Assembly: GCA_016903695.1 (NCBI GenBank)
Contig: JADQBB010000026.1
Location: 1-63,010, forward strand
Reading direction: 5' to 3'
Source: Chlorogloea purpurea SAG 13.99
Lineage (GTDB): Bacteria > Cyanobacteriota > Cyanobacteriia > Cyanobacteriales > Microcystaceae
DNA: 63,010 bases
Part shown: positions 15,691-25,003 of the stretch, one piece after another
Layout of the letters: each line of letters opens with the position of its first letter
Position numbering within the stretch: the stretch's first letter is position 1
Notes under the pieces: model-generated
Database searches by the model: none
Told to the model about the DNA's origin: nothing
What the model saw: only the letters and a program-made list of their open reading frames with translations
Made by a program: the position numbers and the translations under genes

Positions 15691-15766
15691 AATTCCCCAC
15701 GGAGGATTTTCTGCTAACCCGCACCGCAAACGATCCGAAAAGCGGATCTGCCGAAGGTGGTGCGAA

Positions 15767-18421
15767 CTAGACCACCAGAATATCTTGATCCGTCATCCCC
15801 AAGCCCGTCGATAAATTAGCTAAGGTAGTAGCCACGATCGCACCAGATCCATCGGGGTCGAAAGATAATCTTCCCGCCACCGAGTTATAGATAAACCTTT
15901 GGCTGGAAGTAGTAGCGGCACTGCCCACCACGAAGGCTCCGGCAGGTAAACTTCCCACCGCCAATCCCGCACCCCCGAATCCTGAAAGGGAAAGAGCGAT
16001 CGTATCGTCGACGACAGAGAAACCATTGATGGTATCGATGCCCTCACCCCTCGAGTTGAAGACGAATATATCCTTACCACTGCCACCCGTCAGAGTGTCG
16101 TTGCCAAGTCCCCCGGTGATGGTATCGTTACCCGCACCACCATCTAAAACATCGTTACCAGATCCGCCCGTGAGTAGATCGTTATTGCTTCCCCCGTCAT
16201 CGTTGGTAATAGTGCCCGTAGCACTTACCGACGTACCGAGTGCGTAACCCGACCCCGTTTTCAAGGTTAAAGATACGGTTTCGTTCGCTTCTGGAGTAGT
16301 ATCGGGGCGGGGACTGATCGCGATGAGAGCCTTATTCTGTCCTGCTAGGAAAGTCACCTGTCCACCGATCGCATTAAAGTTACTCGCTCCGAACTGGTCG
16401 TAATCGCTATTGAATGTTGCCGTGCCAGCCACACCGAAATTAACGGTGAGGGGGGTAGGGGATGCGATGGTTCTTGAGATTTTATAGTAAAGAAATTCCG
16501 TTCCATCTTCCGTGACGGTGTTTCCGGCAAGGGATATATTGACCGTAGTGCTGACTGGCTGCGGGTCATCGTTGGCGATCGTTCCCACGGCTTTATTACT
16601 TGCACCGAGGTTATATCCGCTCCCCGGCGTTACTTCGATAATTGCGGTTTCATAAGGTTCAAAGGTGGTATCGGGAGTGGGGTCGATCGTTAAGGTAGCG
16701 GTACTCGCACCCGCGGCGAAGGAAATCTTACCAGATGTGGCATTGAAGGGCGAAGCTCCCGATTGGGCGTAATCACTATTGAAGGTGGCAGTCCCGCCGA
16801 CATTAAAGTTGACGGTGAGAGGATTGGAGGTAGCTCCCGATCGGCTGAATGTGTAAATCAGGTTCGCCGTCCCGTCTTCCATCACACCCGGGGTGTTAAG
16901 GGCGATCGTTACCAATGGGATGACGGGGCGGGATTCAAAAGCACCTATATCTACACGGCCACCGGAGATTCGATCGGCTCCCGTCTGGTCATAGGGGATC
17001 TTCTCGAACAGGTTACCATCTTTGTCGAGATCGAAACTATCTTCCGTTAGTCCGTTATTATCCCCTGCATTTATCGCCGGACTTCCCGGCAAGAGAGCGT
17101 GGGTTAGGGTTGTGCCGCCATTATTTTTCAAATCTCCCAATTTGGGATCTACGTTGAGGATGTCGGTAGAGATGAATCCGGTTCCGCCAGTAGCGTTACC
17201 GATCAAGTTATTGCCGTTGGAATTTAAAAATCCTGATACATCAGGCTGTTTATCAGAGGCCGTCGGGGAATTATCATAGTTCCCGGCGATGATACTGTTA
17301 GTAAGTGTAACGCTACCTTGATCATAAATATAAATACCGCCGCCATGACCAAAGTTTTTACCATTAAAATCAGCAGTATTATTAGTAATCGTAACATTTT
17401 TTAAACTAACGGAAGAAGAAGCAACATAAATGCCTCCACCGCTGCTATTACTTTTGTTACCGCTAATAGTAGTATTTATAAAATTGTTAATAATAGCATT
17501 CCAACTATTAGCAAAACCTCCTCCTACATTAGATTGATTATTAATAATGGAGGTGTTAATTGAATTGACGGTGCCATTGAAATTATAGATACCACCACCT
17601 AAGTCAACGGCGGTATTACCTTCAATCGTACTGTTAAATAGATTTATAGCGTTGCCGTCATTATAAATCCCTCCTCCACTATTACTAACAGTATTATCTA
17701 TAACTGCACTATTAAATAAATTTATAGTTCCATTATGATAATTGTAAATCCCTCCTCCAGCGGAAGACGTATTTTGCTTAATAATAGTATTAATTAAAGT
17801 TAATTGACCACTGTTTAAAATACCCCCACCTCCACCAGAGTAACTCCTGGTGTAACCCCCGGTGAGGATAATATTATCTAGCGTTAAACTACCCTCATTA
17901 GTGAAAACTCTGTCAGTTATCGCGGTTGCATCGATGGTAGCCGGTCGAGTTCCCTGACTTTTTATGGTGAAGTTACCGTAATCAGGTATCTTTATACTTC
18001 CAGATACGTCATTATTGCCTGTGATCGTCAATTGATAACGTGCGTTATCTTGTAGAAGAATAACGTATTGATTATTGCGATTCTGGTTAGCGATAAAAAG
18101 CGCATCTCTAAGCGAAAGTCCATTAACATTACTACCATCGTTCTGATCGGTTACCGTGTTAACGGTCAACGTGATCACCGAGGCTACACTCACCCCCCGA
18201 CCCGTAATATTAGCGGGGACGATCGGACCGTTCACGACGGATAATGGCGATACTTGGACGAGTCCTGTTGGGGCGAGATGGAAATCACTCTTTACCCCTT
18301 CCCCGGACTCCGCTATTTCAGCCCGAACCTGCGCCGCATTATCGTGGAGTTTTCTTACAGTTAGATCCTCGGATTTATCGAAGCTTGAAAATAAATCCAA
18401 GGGGGAAGAATTGAAGGGCAT
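15767..18421 (-). CDS. Secreted beta-helix / Calx-beta / RTX adhesin-like protein
   Basis: An 884-residue predicted exported protein. Residues 80-140 contain a CSLREA-like start (NGLSLRDALFIANQN), residues 150-430 are right-handed parallel beta-helix repeats (GGGIYN...INLFNSTIEGNTA rungs), and DPKLGDLKNNGGTTLTHALL with the following AGD is the 'choice-of-anchor' Q-type signature. Two Calx-beta domains follow (each starting near a VxEDGT motif and closing with xGTIxNDD), then four RTX calcium-binding nonapeptides (GGSGNDVLDGGAGNDTITGG) and the C-terminal type I secretion region. Such proteins act at the cell surface or in the medium, binding carbohydrate or surfaces. The gene stands alone; no transporter is in the window. 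Confidence 0.85.
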   Translation of the reverse strand: MPFNSSPLDLFSSFDKSEDLTVRKLHDNAAQVRAEIAESGEGVKSDFHLAPTGLVQVSPLSVVNGPIVPANITGRGVSVASVITLTVNTVTDQNDGSNVNGLSLRDALFIANQNRNNQYVILLQDNARYQLTITGNNDVSGSIKIPDYGNFTIKSQGTRPATIDATAITDRVFTNEGSLTLDNIILTGGYTRSYSGGGGGILNSGQLTLINTIIKQNTSSAGGGIYNYHNGTINLFNSAVIDNTVSNSGGGIYNDGNAINLFNSTIEGNTAVDLGGGIYNFNGTVNSINTSIINNQSNVGGGFANSWNAIINNFINTTISGNKSNSSGGGIYVASSSVSLKNVTITNNTADFNGKNFGHGGGIYIYDQGSVTLTNSIIAGNYDNSPTASDKQPDVSGFLNSNGNNLIGNATGGTGFISTDILNVDPKLGDLKNNGGTTLTHALLPGSPAINAGDNNGLTEDSFDLDKDGNLFEKIPYDQTGADRISGGRVDIGAFESRPVIPLVTIALNTPGVMEDGTANLIYTFSRSGATSNPLTVNFNVGGTATFNSDYAQSGASPFNATSGKISFAAGASTATLTIDPTPDTTFEPYETAIIEVTPGSGYNLGASNKAVGTIANDDPQPVSTTVNISLAGNTVTEDGTEFLYYKISRTIASPTPLTVNFGVAGTATFNSDYDQFGASNFNAIGGQVTFLAGQNKALIAISPRPDTTPEANETVSLTLKTGSGYALGTSVSATGTITNDDGGSNNDLLTGGSGNDVLDGGAGNDTITGGLGNDTLTGGSGKDIFVFNSRGEGIDTINGFSVVDDTIALSLSGFGGAGLAVGSLPAGAFVVGSAATTSSQRFIYNSVAGRLSFDPDGSGAIVATTLANLSTGLGMTDQDILVV

Positions 18422-19033
18422 TTTAACTCCTTAATTAATATTAAATTTGAGGCATCGTTTTTTTAAAAATATGAGGCTCTCTCTTATTTTAACTTTCTAA
18501 TATTTTCCCTTTCTCCGTATTATTCCTGAAAAAAATCTATTTTTGCTAAATTTGCCCCCGTTAGTCGATAGAGTCCGAATGACATATTTAGCGGTAAAAC
18601 TTTAACAATGACTGATTTAAGTTTTATTACAAATTTTTTGTAGCGACCCACGAGCGATATATTTTCATCCATGATGTGCGATAAAATGCGTTGACTGCCG
18701 ACGCTCGGATTATCGAGCTACAAGAATTCTTCGACCTTCCTCTCTATCGACATGAAATGGAGAGTCTGTCATTAGCAAGGAGAGATGGACGATCGTCCAT
18801 CATCGTTCATTTGTACTTTACTGGGGAATACTTCTGTACTTTACTGGGGAATACTTCTGTACTTTACTGGGGAATACTTTTGTTCTAAAAAAGAGTGATT
18901 AGTTTCCAATGATCGCTCTGGCTCATAGGAATTGGAGAGCGCCGATCTATATCTCCAGCCACGATCGCACTCTTATTTGATGGTTGATAGTTACGCGATC
19001 GCTATCCCCTACATCCTTACTGAGCGCAACATC
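18422..19033. other. Noncoding stretch with 23-bp iterons
   Basis: The 612 bp upstream of the large secreted protein and downstream of the nucleotidyltransferase-like gene. It contains three 23-bp direct repeats (18813-18881). Short open frames here are produced by the repeat and are not credible genes. Confidence 0.5.
18813..18881 (+). repeat. Three tandem 23-bp iterons (cluster 1)
   Basis: Three consecutive copies of GTACTTTACTGGGGAATACT plus three more bases, period exactly 23 bp, followed by GTTCTAAAAAAG. The same structure, inverted and again three copies long, lies at 20653-20721 with the same flanking TTTTTAGAAC. Period of about two helical turns is typical of initiator-binding iterons. 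Confidence 0.9.
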
Positions 19034-19693
19034 CTAGATACGGCGTTGCTCGATCGCACCAGCCACGGAACGAATCCCGCTCACATCGGCATTATTCATG
19101 TGAACTTCAACGATGTCGATCTCTGATTCCAGGCAGATATTGTAATAGTAAACGAGTTGAAGTATATCCGTCTCGTACAGGGCGGCAAGGGCGAAGGAAC
19201 CCTCTCGATACAGCGATGGCAAAGCGTAAAACGGTCGGATAACCAATCCTGATGGACTCGCACAAGGAAGACAACGGTTTCCGCACCATCTCTCGGTTCT
19301 ATAATTCTGCCGCACTTCTTCAAAAACGGCGTTTCGGGTCAACCATAGATTTAGTTCCAAGCAACCGTAATCGGCACGAATGTAATCCCCGTTTTCCGAA
19401 ACTATCACCATCCCCGCTAATCTGGTTAAATCTGAGCGATCGACGATCAGATCGATATTCTCCACGTTCCTGCCATCGACGTAAGTTAACATCGCCATCC
19501 CACCGACGAGCAAGTAGGAAATCCCGCATTTCTCTAATTCTTTAAACAAGCGATCGACATCCGATCGTATCCATTGAAATCCGCACCCACGATCGTATCC
19601 CCCTTTTTCTTCCTTGAAGGAGAGGGCGCACCATATTACTGAGGCGATATCGTTGTTTGATGGAGTGGACTGCAATTGGTTTTTTTCTCCCAT
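19034..19693 (-). CDS. Nucleotidyltransferase-like protein
   Basis: A 219-residue protein. Residues 45-85 (LFKELEKCGISYLLVGGMAM, then NVENIDLIV) form the start of a nucleotidyltransferase fold: the GG motif is followed by IDL, where the family has the metal-binding D-x-D pair. Only one aspartate of the pair is clearly placed (a valine sits at the second position), so activity is uncertain. Later sequence (PSGLVIRPFYALPSLYREG) matches the substrate-side part of AbiEii/MNT-like proteins. Several such proteins act as toxins or defence factors; no antitoxin partner is adjacent. It sits between 23-bp iterons and the 11-bp array. Confidence 0.6.
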   Translation of the reverse strand: MGEKNQLQSTPSNNDIASVIWCALSFKEEKGGYDRGCGFQWIRSDVDRLFKELEKCGISYLLVGGMAMLTYVDGRNVENIDLIVDRSDLTRLAGMVIVSENGDYIRADYGCLELNLWLTRNAVFEEVRQNYRTERWCGNRCLPCASPSGLVIRPFYALPSLYREGSFALAALYETDILQLVYYYNICLESEIDIVEVHMNNADVSGIRSVAGAIEQRRI

Positions 19694-19810
19694 CCTACAA
19701 AATTTCCTCGTTTAGCATAATGGTTCTACCTTGACTCACAACCAGCTAACTTCAGATCCATGTTCTTAACCTCAAAACCTTATAGGGTCTGCTTTTTGGC
19801 TTTTTTCTCC

Positions 19811-20037
19811 TATTTTCAACCTATTTTCAACCCATCTTCAGCCTACCTTCACTCTAACTTCAGCCCTTCTTCAGCTCCTCTTCAGCGCTTCTTGCGACTC
19901 CTTAATTATGATTCCCGATCTCCGAAACGACCCAATCTCGTTCCCTCCCGATCTTCAGCCCATCTTCAGCCCACCTTCACCCGACTTTCAGCCCACCTTC
20001 ATTTGACCTTCAGCTTACCTTCACTCGATCTTCGCCT
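19811..20037 (+). repeat. 11-bp phased repeat array A around a conserved core
   Basis: Eight 11-bp units (19811-19898) and eight more (19950-20037), consensus approximately CATCTTCAGCC, flank a 51-bp core (TTAATTATGATTCCCGATCT and onward) that contains AACGACCCAATCTCGTT, a small palindrome. An inverted copy with the same design is at 24778-25003. Outer flanks also match (CCTTATAGGGT at 19776-19795 and TGCACTATTACGCTATTTTT at 20104-20123). The period of one helical turn puts every unit on the same DNA face. An open frame of 121 codons across it is a product of the repeat. Confidence 0.9.
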
Positions 20038-20271
20038 CGTCAACTGCTCAAAATACAATGTTGAGTTCGTAGTTACCCCCTCTTATTACCCCTTATTTAT
20101 CAATGCACTATTACGCTATTTTTAGTATCTTAAATCCCCGATTTTTACCTCTCTTACACGATGCTCGACGGTAACGAATTTTATCTGTGCGGGCGCGCAG
20201 CGTGACAGGAGCGCATCGTTCTTGACGGTCAGATAAATTCCATCCGCTTTGAGGCGACGATCAATAACGAC

Positions 20272-20384
20272 TGTCACCTCACCACCTGAATAAATATATA
20301 GAACGATCGGGTGACATGGTTTGAAAATCGATCGTGTCAGCTCACCACATCAATATATATATAGAGCGGTCAGGTGACATGGTT
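20272..20384 (+). repeat. Two 50-bp repeats with inverted GTCACC / GGTGAC ends
   Basis: Copies begin at 20272 and 20336 and follow the plan CTCACCAC...AATATATATA...GGTGACATGG, an AT-rich centre between inverted GTCACC-like and GGTGAC words. A third copy is at 20889-20938. They probably bind a dimeric protein; the identity is unknown. Confidence 0.8.
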
Positions 20385-20652
20385 CTTCGTGTCTGAGTTG
20401 AGTTTCCCTTGATTGACAGCTAACTAACGTATAAACAAAAATATATCTATCCCCGCACAGAACACCAATAGACGGGATTCGTAAAATATATGTCACGCAT
20501 CGATGAGAACAGATACGTGAATATCCTGCCCATAGTTAGCTGTAGGGCAACCGAAGTCATAAAGAGTGGCAGGTAACATTAGGAGTACCCACCGCATCGA
20601 AACTCTGGCATCTGATAGATGATTTAGGTTGGAAAGTTGTACCATCTTTTTA

Positions 20653-20721
20653 GAACAAAAGTATTCACACACGAAGAACAAAAGTATTCCCCAGTAAAGA
20701 ACAAAAGTATTCCCTAGTAAA
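20653..20721 (-). repeat. Three tandem 23-bp iterons (cluster 2, inverted)
   Basis: Units at 20653, 20676 and 20699, consensus GAACAAAAGTATTCCCCAGT plus AAA, the reverse complement of cluster 1 at 18813-18881. The first unit is the most diverged. Cluster 1 and 2 are 1.8 kb apart in opposite orientation. Confidence 0.88.
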
Positions 20722-20888
20722 GAAAATATCAAATTGATAGAATAGGGAGAAAAAAGCAAAATTTCCCCTGACCCGTTGCCGGTTGCATCCCACTCCATCA
20801 CGCAACGGATTGGCTTCACCGCACCCTACTCTCTGTCCTTAAGAGGTTCGCGCTCGATCGCACATGGGGGCAGCTAATAACCAACCAT

Positions 20889-20938
20889 GCCACCTCACCA
20901 CATCAATTTATATATAGAGCCGCCAGGTGACATGAATT
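20889..20938 (+). repeat. Third copy of the 50-bp GTCACC/GGTGAC repeat
   Basis: GCCACCTCACCACATCAATT, then TATATATAG and GGTGACATGA, matches the copies at 20272-20384. It lies 60 bp from the 3' end of the relaxase gene. Confidence 0.78.
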
Positions 20939-20997
20939 ATTATTGACGATCAATCGAGTGGTAAGGTCAGCCGTGGTCAATCCTGTACTATCGTTAC

Positions 20998-23900
20998 TTA
21001 GCGTTCGTATTCTTCTTCTTCTTCCTGGGGTTCTAATTCTTCCAACTCGTACAATTCATCCTCGGCCATTTTGCGGAGATATTCCTCCACTTCAAGGGAT
21101 AAGCCGCCCGATCGATACTGCCAACTTCCCTCATGGAAAAAGGCACTGAGCGATGATTCCCCGTCAGAGATGCTAAAGATGCGGGTTTCGCTATTGAAGT
21201 CCAGCTCGTAATTATCCAGCCATAACGTATCATCTTCCTCGGTGAGAAAACTATCCCAGTAATCAGCGAGTACATCGAATAATCTCTCAACCTGTAATTG
21301 AACGAATAATGCGGACATTTCTGACTCTGTATCTTCCGCATCTACCAGACTATCCGGGGTAGTTAGTCTCTCATCAATATCTAGACGATCGCTTGCCATC
21401 GAATCTACAGCTTCTACCACAGCATCCGGGATAGCCACACTCACATCAATATCTAGACGATCGCTCGTTATCAAATCTACAGCTTCTACCAAACTATCCG
21501 GGGTAGTTAGTCCCGTATCAATATCTAGACGATCGATCGCTCCTACCGACTCTACCACAGCATCCACGATGGCCATGTCCGTATCAATATCTATATCACC
21601 ATCGCCCGGCCCTACCGTAGCTATCAGAATATCCGGGGTGGTCACGCTCGGATTAATGATAAATTCTCTAGGTGGCATTGAAACATAAGGGGGATTTTTG
21701 ATGATCTTCTCGGTACTCACCCTCTCGTCCGTTAAAACTTGAGCGACATTTTCCCGCTTAAGTTCTGGCACTTTTAAGCTATCTCCGGCCACCACCCTCT
21801 CTCTCAATATATCGATGGGCTTCCGGCGAGTGCGTAATAGCGATGCTGCCAAACCCGACTTATCGCCGGTATATAACTTCAGATTTCCCTTCACGCCCAG
21901 TACCATCCGACGAATATCCTTAGCTTCCAGATGATCGGTAGCTATTAATAATCTCTTAGCCTTGGGTTTAATTCCCGAACCCGCCATCAGAACGAGCGAG
22001 TGATCTATCTTACTATTGTGATCGAGTTCCAACGTCTCCCTCCGCCCATCCCGATATTCGATAGTCGCCTGATTTGCTTGGAGAGAAGCTACCTTAAATT
22101 TCTCACCCTTATATCGCTTCTTCCCTTTACCAGTCCACATCAATTGATCGCCAGTAGTCAATTCCATCTCTCTGGCCCGGTGAAGGGTTTTCTCGAAGTC
22201 ATGATGGACTTTAAAGGTTTCACCGCGGCTATCGCTCAGGGTGAGCATCTCCCCTTCTTTGGCTACTACCCGGTAGAATTTACCGCGGAACAATCGGGAT
22301 TTCTTCTTATTCTTGGCGGGGGTCAGATAATCCCCGACTTTTATCTCCCTCGTGGGGTCGCTCGGCAAGGGGGCAAGTGTCGGATCGAAAGAACGGTATA
22401 ACAGGTCTATTTGATACTGTCTATCTTGTGGTTTGGGTTCTAACTCCGGCAGGTTCAGGGTAATATCCGCAACTCCTAACTCACCCTTCTCCTTCAATCC
22501 CCGCCTGATATCCGAGATGATGTCCTCCCTCACGAACTCATCCCCCACTACTATCTCGGTTTCTTCCCTCTCTTCAGGGGTCAGGGATAGATAGTCACCA
22601 ACGATCGCTCCTATTTTCTCCCTACCGCTCACCTCCATCAGTCGATCGCTCTCTTCTAATCTCGATAATGCCGTGGGAATATTGCCGCTATCTAATAAAT
22701 CTAAGGTTACTTTTAACTCTCGCTCGTCCGTATAATCATCCGTGAATATTGTCGTCATCCCACCATTCTCTAAAGATTTGAGGGGATTGCCTTGTGATAA
22801 TAACCCCGCCGCCGAAGATATACGCTTGGCTTTCTTAGTAACATCACCCACCAAGAGCAATCTCATATCCTGATCGTTCGCTAACTTCAACAGGTCGTGA
22901 GCTTGAGAAACGTTCAATAATTCTGCATCGCTCACCAGCCAAATCTCTTTTTCCCCTACCGGCTCATCGCTGTAGATACGATCAAAGGTGTGGGTATCTA
23001 ATCCGAACTCATCTTTTATCTCCCCCGCTCTCTCAGAGTTGGGGGCTAATGCTTTCAATTTAAACCCCTTATCTAGAGCCATGAGAGCATAGTTAGTGAC
23101 GATCGCTTCCCTCTCGGATATTGGTGTCTGCCAGGCTATCACCCGATCGCCCGTGGTCAACCCCGTAATGATAGCCGCATACTCCCCACGGCTTAAAGGA
23201 ATGGGTTCCAATACTTGGAGTATTTCAGGTTCCCCCATGATAGGAGCTACTTTACCCTTACCCGCTTGCATGAGGGAGATGGTGGCCAGTTCTCTTTCCA
23301 CCGATCGTCCGGTGGTATATAAACTCTGTACTGAATCACCCAAGGCTATCAGTTTCGGGTCTTGGAAGATTAGTTTTCTTGCCCGATCGGGATCGATCGG
23401 TTCCGGTAATTTTGACAATATATATTTCTCCAATTCCTCACCGAAGAAAGCCACACCACCCTCGGAACAGTGAGCGATCGCATCTCCTATCATCCCTGCC
23501 GGTATATGGGGATTATTAATAATAGGTTCGGGGGCAGGAGTCGGGAAACCCATACCCAGTGCGATCGCTTGCTCCTTCCACTTCGCCTTGAGTTTATCGT
23601 GGTCTACCAACCGTTTAGTCAGACGGGTATTCCTCCAAGCGTCGATCCTCTCTCTTACAGAAGCTCCCTCACCCGCCTTGGCAACGATCGCCTCCCTCCG
23701 TTTGGAGAAGTGTTTTAAATCCTTATCTTTATATCCGACAATCTCGAACTGTCTCCTACCCTTAGCTTTAACCTTGTAACCGACCTTCTGTAGTTCTAGG
23801 GCGAGGTGGTGCTGGTAATTTAAGCCCAATACCTTTTGATGGCGGTAGATGGCATCGTTGTGTAATGCCCTCCATTTCCTGTCACTTCTCAAAGTGAAAT

Positions 23901-24381
23901 TCATCACCACGCAATGGGTGTGTAGGTGCGGTTCTAACTCTCTATTCTCGATATGGTCGAATACGGCGATCGCTAATTTGCCCGATCGTACCACCCTCTG
24001 CCTGTCCATCCCGATAGCGGTGCGGGTGTGGGCGTAGCGGGATTCCATCAGTTCTAAGGTTTTCTCCACTGCTATGCGGTGAGCTTGGAGTACCCGATCG
24101 TCCCCGGCGACTAAAGCCTGAACCGATACGCTTTTGGGAGCGTTGAAGATACAATCGATGGCGGCTCTATGACTGTGGGAATCTAATTTACGTCCGGTAA
24201 GACGTTTCTTACGGATCGGGGAGAGACCGTCGAGTAGGTTACAGTAGGCGGCATGATCATCGATCGTCCCCTTGAGTTGGAGACGTTCGGCTGCCTTACC
24301 GAACCAGCGACCCGACTCGTAGAATCCCTTCTTGAAATAATCTTTGGCGACGGTCGCGGATACGTTCTTGCAGGTCAGCAT
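20998..24381 (-). CDS. MobF-family (TrwC/TraI-like) relaxase with degenerate helicase
   Basis: A protein of 1127 residues from the ATG at 24381; the frame is open to 24435, but MLTCKNVSA is the canonical MobF start and overlaps the upstream stop. The N-terminal relaxase domain has candidate catalytic Tyr15 and Tyr21 and the three-histidine metal site in EPHLHTHCVVMN. Relaxases of this class nick the transfer origin and carry the strand into the recipient. The following SF1-helicase-like region (AAIITGLTTGDRVIAWQTPI) lacks a Walker A lysine motif, although a Walker B-like WLVSDAELL remains, so helicase activity is doubtful. Residues 950-1060 are acidic imperfect repeats and the tail is Glu-rich. 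No coupling protein or type IV secretion genes are in the window. Confidence 0.9.
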   Translation of the reverse strand: MLTCKNVSATVAKDYFKKGFYESGRWFGKAAERLQLKGTIDDHAAYCNLLDGLSPIRKKRLTGRKLDSHSHRAAIDCIFNAPKSVSVQALVAGDDRVLQAHRIAVEKTLELMESRYAHTRTAIGMDRQRVVRSGKLAIAVFDHIENRELEPHLHTHCVVMNFTLRSDRKWRALHNDAIYRHQKVLGLNYQHHLALELQKVGYKVKAKGRRQFEIVGYKDKDLKHFSKRREAIVAKAGEGASVRERIDAWRNTRLTKRLVDHDKLKAKWKEQAIALGMGFPTPAPEPIINNPHIPAGMIGDAIAHCSEGGVAFFGEELEKYILSKLPEPIDPDRARKLIFQDPKLIALGDSVQSLYTTGRSVERELATISLMQAGKGKVAPIMGEPEILQVLEPIPLSRGEYAAIITGLTTGDRVIAWQTPISEREAIVTNYALMALDKGFKLKALAPNSERAGEIKDEFGLDTHTFDRIYSDEPVGEKEIWLVSDAELLNVSQAHDLLKLANDQDMRLLLVGDVTKKAKRISSAAGLLSQGNPLKSLENGGMTTIFTDDYTDERELKVTLDLLDSGNIPTALSRLEESDRLMEVSGREKIGAIVGDYLSLTPEEREETEIVVGDEFVREDIISDIRRGLKEKGELGVADITLNLPELEPKPQDRQYQIDLLYRSFDPTLAPLPSDPTREIKVGDYLTPAKNKKKSRLFRGKFYRVVAKEGEMLTLSDSRGETFKVHHDFEKTLHRAREMELTTGDQLMWTGKGKKRYKGEKFKVASLQANQATIEYRDGRRETLELDHNSKIDHSLVLMAGSGIKPKAKRLLIATDHLEAKDIRRMVLGVKGNLKLYTGDKSGLAASLLRTRRKPIDILRERVVAGDSLKVPELKRENVAQVLTDERVSTEKIIKNPPYVSMPPREFIINPSVTTPDILIATVGPGDGDIDIDTDMAIVDAVVESVGAIDRLDIDTGLTTPDSLVEAVDLITSDRLDIDVSVAIPDAVVEAVDSMASDRLDIDERLTTPDSLVDAEDTESEMSALFVQLQVERLFDVLADYWDSFLTEEDDTLWLDNYELDFNSETRIFSISDGESSLSAFFHEGSWQYRSGGLSLEVEEYLRKMAEDELYELEELEPQEEEEEYER

Positions 24382-24671
24382 CGATCGTCCCCCACTACTG
24401 AAGTGAACATCTCTAAGTATTGATTCCTCACGCACCAGATTCTAATCGGGTGGTAGAGATTATCTTTATTCAGATTGAAGTATCGATCGTCCGGGTGGAG
24501 TTGCTTGACCTTTGCGGTGAGTTCGGGGAGATAGTGGGGAGAAACGATCACCGTCCAACCATCGATGATGGGGTGGATAAAATTTTTTTCCGGTTGCGAG
24601 AATTGTCGCACCAATTGTTTGCAGGAGCGATAAAGTTTTGCGGTGGGACGGTGAGTTTTTTCTAGGAGCAC
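24375..24671 (-). CDS. Small hypothetical protein coupled to the relaxase
   Basis: A 98-residue protein whose stop overlaps the relaxase start by 7 nt, so it is the first gene of the transfer operon. The sequence (SRCKQ-like basic N-terminus, then WTVIVSPHYLPELTAKVKQL and HPIRIWCVRNQYLEMF) shows no family I know. Position suggests a relaxosome accessory protein. The core of array B begins about 100 bp upstream. Confidence 0.65.
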   Translation of the reverse strand: MLLEKTHRPTAKLYRSCKQLVRQFSQPEKNFIHPIIDGWTVIVSPHYLPELTAKVKQLHPDDRYFNLNKDNLYHPIRIWCVRNQYLEMFTSVVGDDRC

Positions 24672-24703
24672 GATCGGTGTCTAAATCCTATTTTTAGGAT
24701 AGC

Positions 24704-24723
24704 AAAAATAGCGTAATAGTGCA
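24704..24723 (-). repeat. 20-bp element conserved between the two array flanks
   Basis: On the minus strand this reads TGCACTATTACGCTATTTTT, identical over 20 bases to 20104-20123. It marks the inner boundary of the large inverted duplication. Beside it (24687-24703) ATCCTA and TAGGAT form a hairpin just upstream of the transfer operon. Confidence 0.85.
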
Positions 24724-24777
24724 GGGCTTATTAAGGTGGAAGTGGGCGAGAAAATAGACGGACTCATCAAAAAATTA

Positions 24778-25003
24778 GGGTTGAAGGTGGGTTGAAGGTG
24801 GGTTGAAGTAGAGACGAAAATAAAGTGAAGTAGGGTTGAAGGTAGGCTGAAGATGGTCTAAAGAGCGGGAGAGAACGAGATTGCGTCGTTTCGGGGATCA
24901 GGGGTCATAATTAAGGGGAACTAAGGTGGGACGAAGTAAAAGTGAAGGTAGGGTGAAAGTAGGCTGAAGATGGGCAAAGATGGGTTGAAGGTGGGGCGAA
25001 GTA
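24778..25003 (-). repeat. 11-bp phased repeat array B (inverted copy of array A)
   Basis: Eight units (24778-24865) and about eight more (24917-25003), of the type GGGTTGAAGGT/AGGCTGAAGAT, surround a 51-bp core that is the reverse complement of the array A core with few changes (GAACGAGATTGCGTCGTTTC here). It lies directly upstream of the small-protein/relaxase operon, where transfer origins of MobF plasmids usually are. One unit is 10 bp long. Confidence 0.9.

Larger units (their letters stand above)
20038..20997. other. Noncoding stretch between array A and the relaxase gene
   Basis: 960 bp downstream of the relaxase gene. It contains three 50-bp repeats (20272, 20336, 20889) and three 23-bp iterons (20653-20721). 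No gene is supported; the 108-codon frame at 20493-20819 on the minus strand runs through the iterons. Confidence 0.55.

Noticed and set aside
18691..18888. 65-codon ORF through the 23-bp iterons
   Set aside because: The end is made of repeat-derived residues and it lacks a ribosome site.
19811..20037. 121-residue protein with 11-residue repeats across array A (and the matching frame in array B)
   Set aside because: The peptide periodicity is what an 11-bp repeat read in three phases gives; conservation follows the DNA, and the two arrays do not keep a common frame.
18813..20721. CRISPR array from 23-bp repeats
   Set aside because: Units are directly abutting with no spacers and only three per cluster; no cas genes are present.
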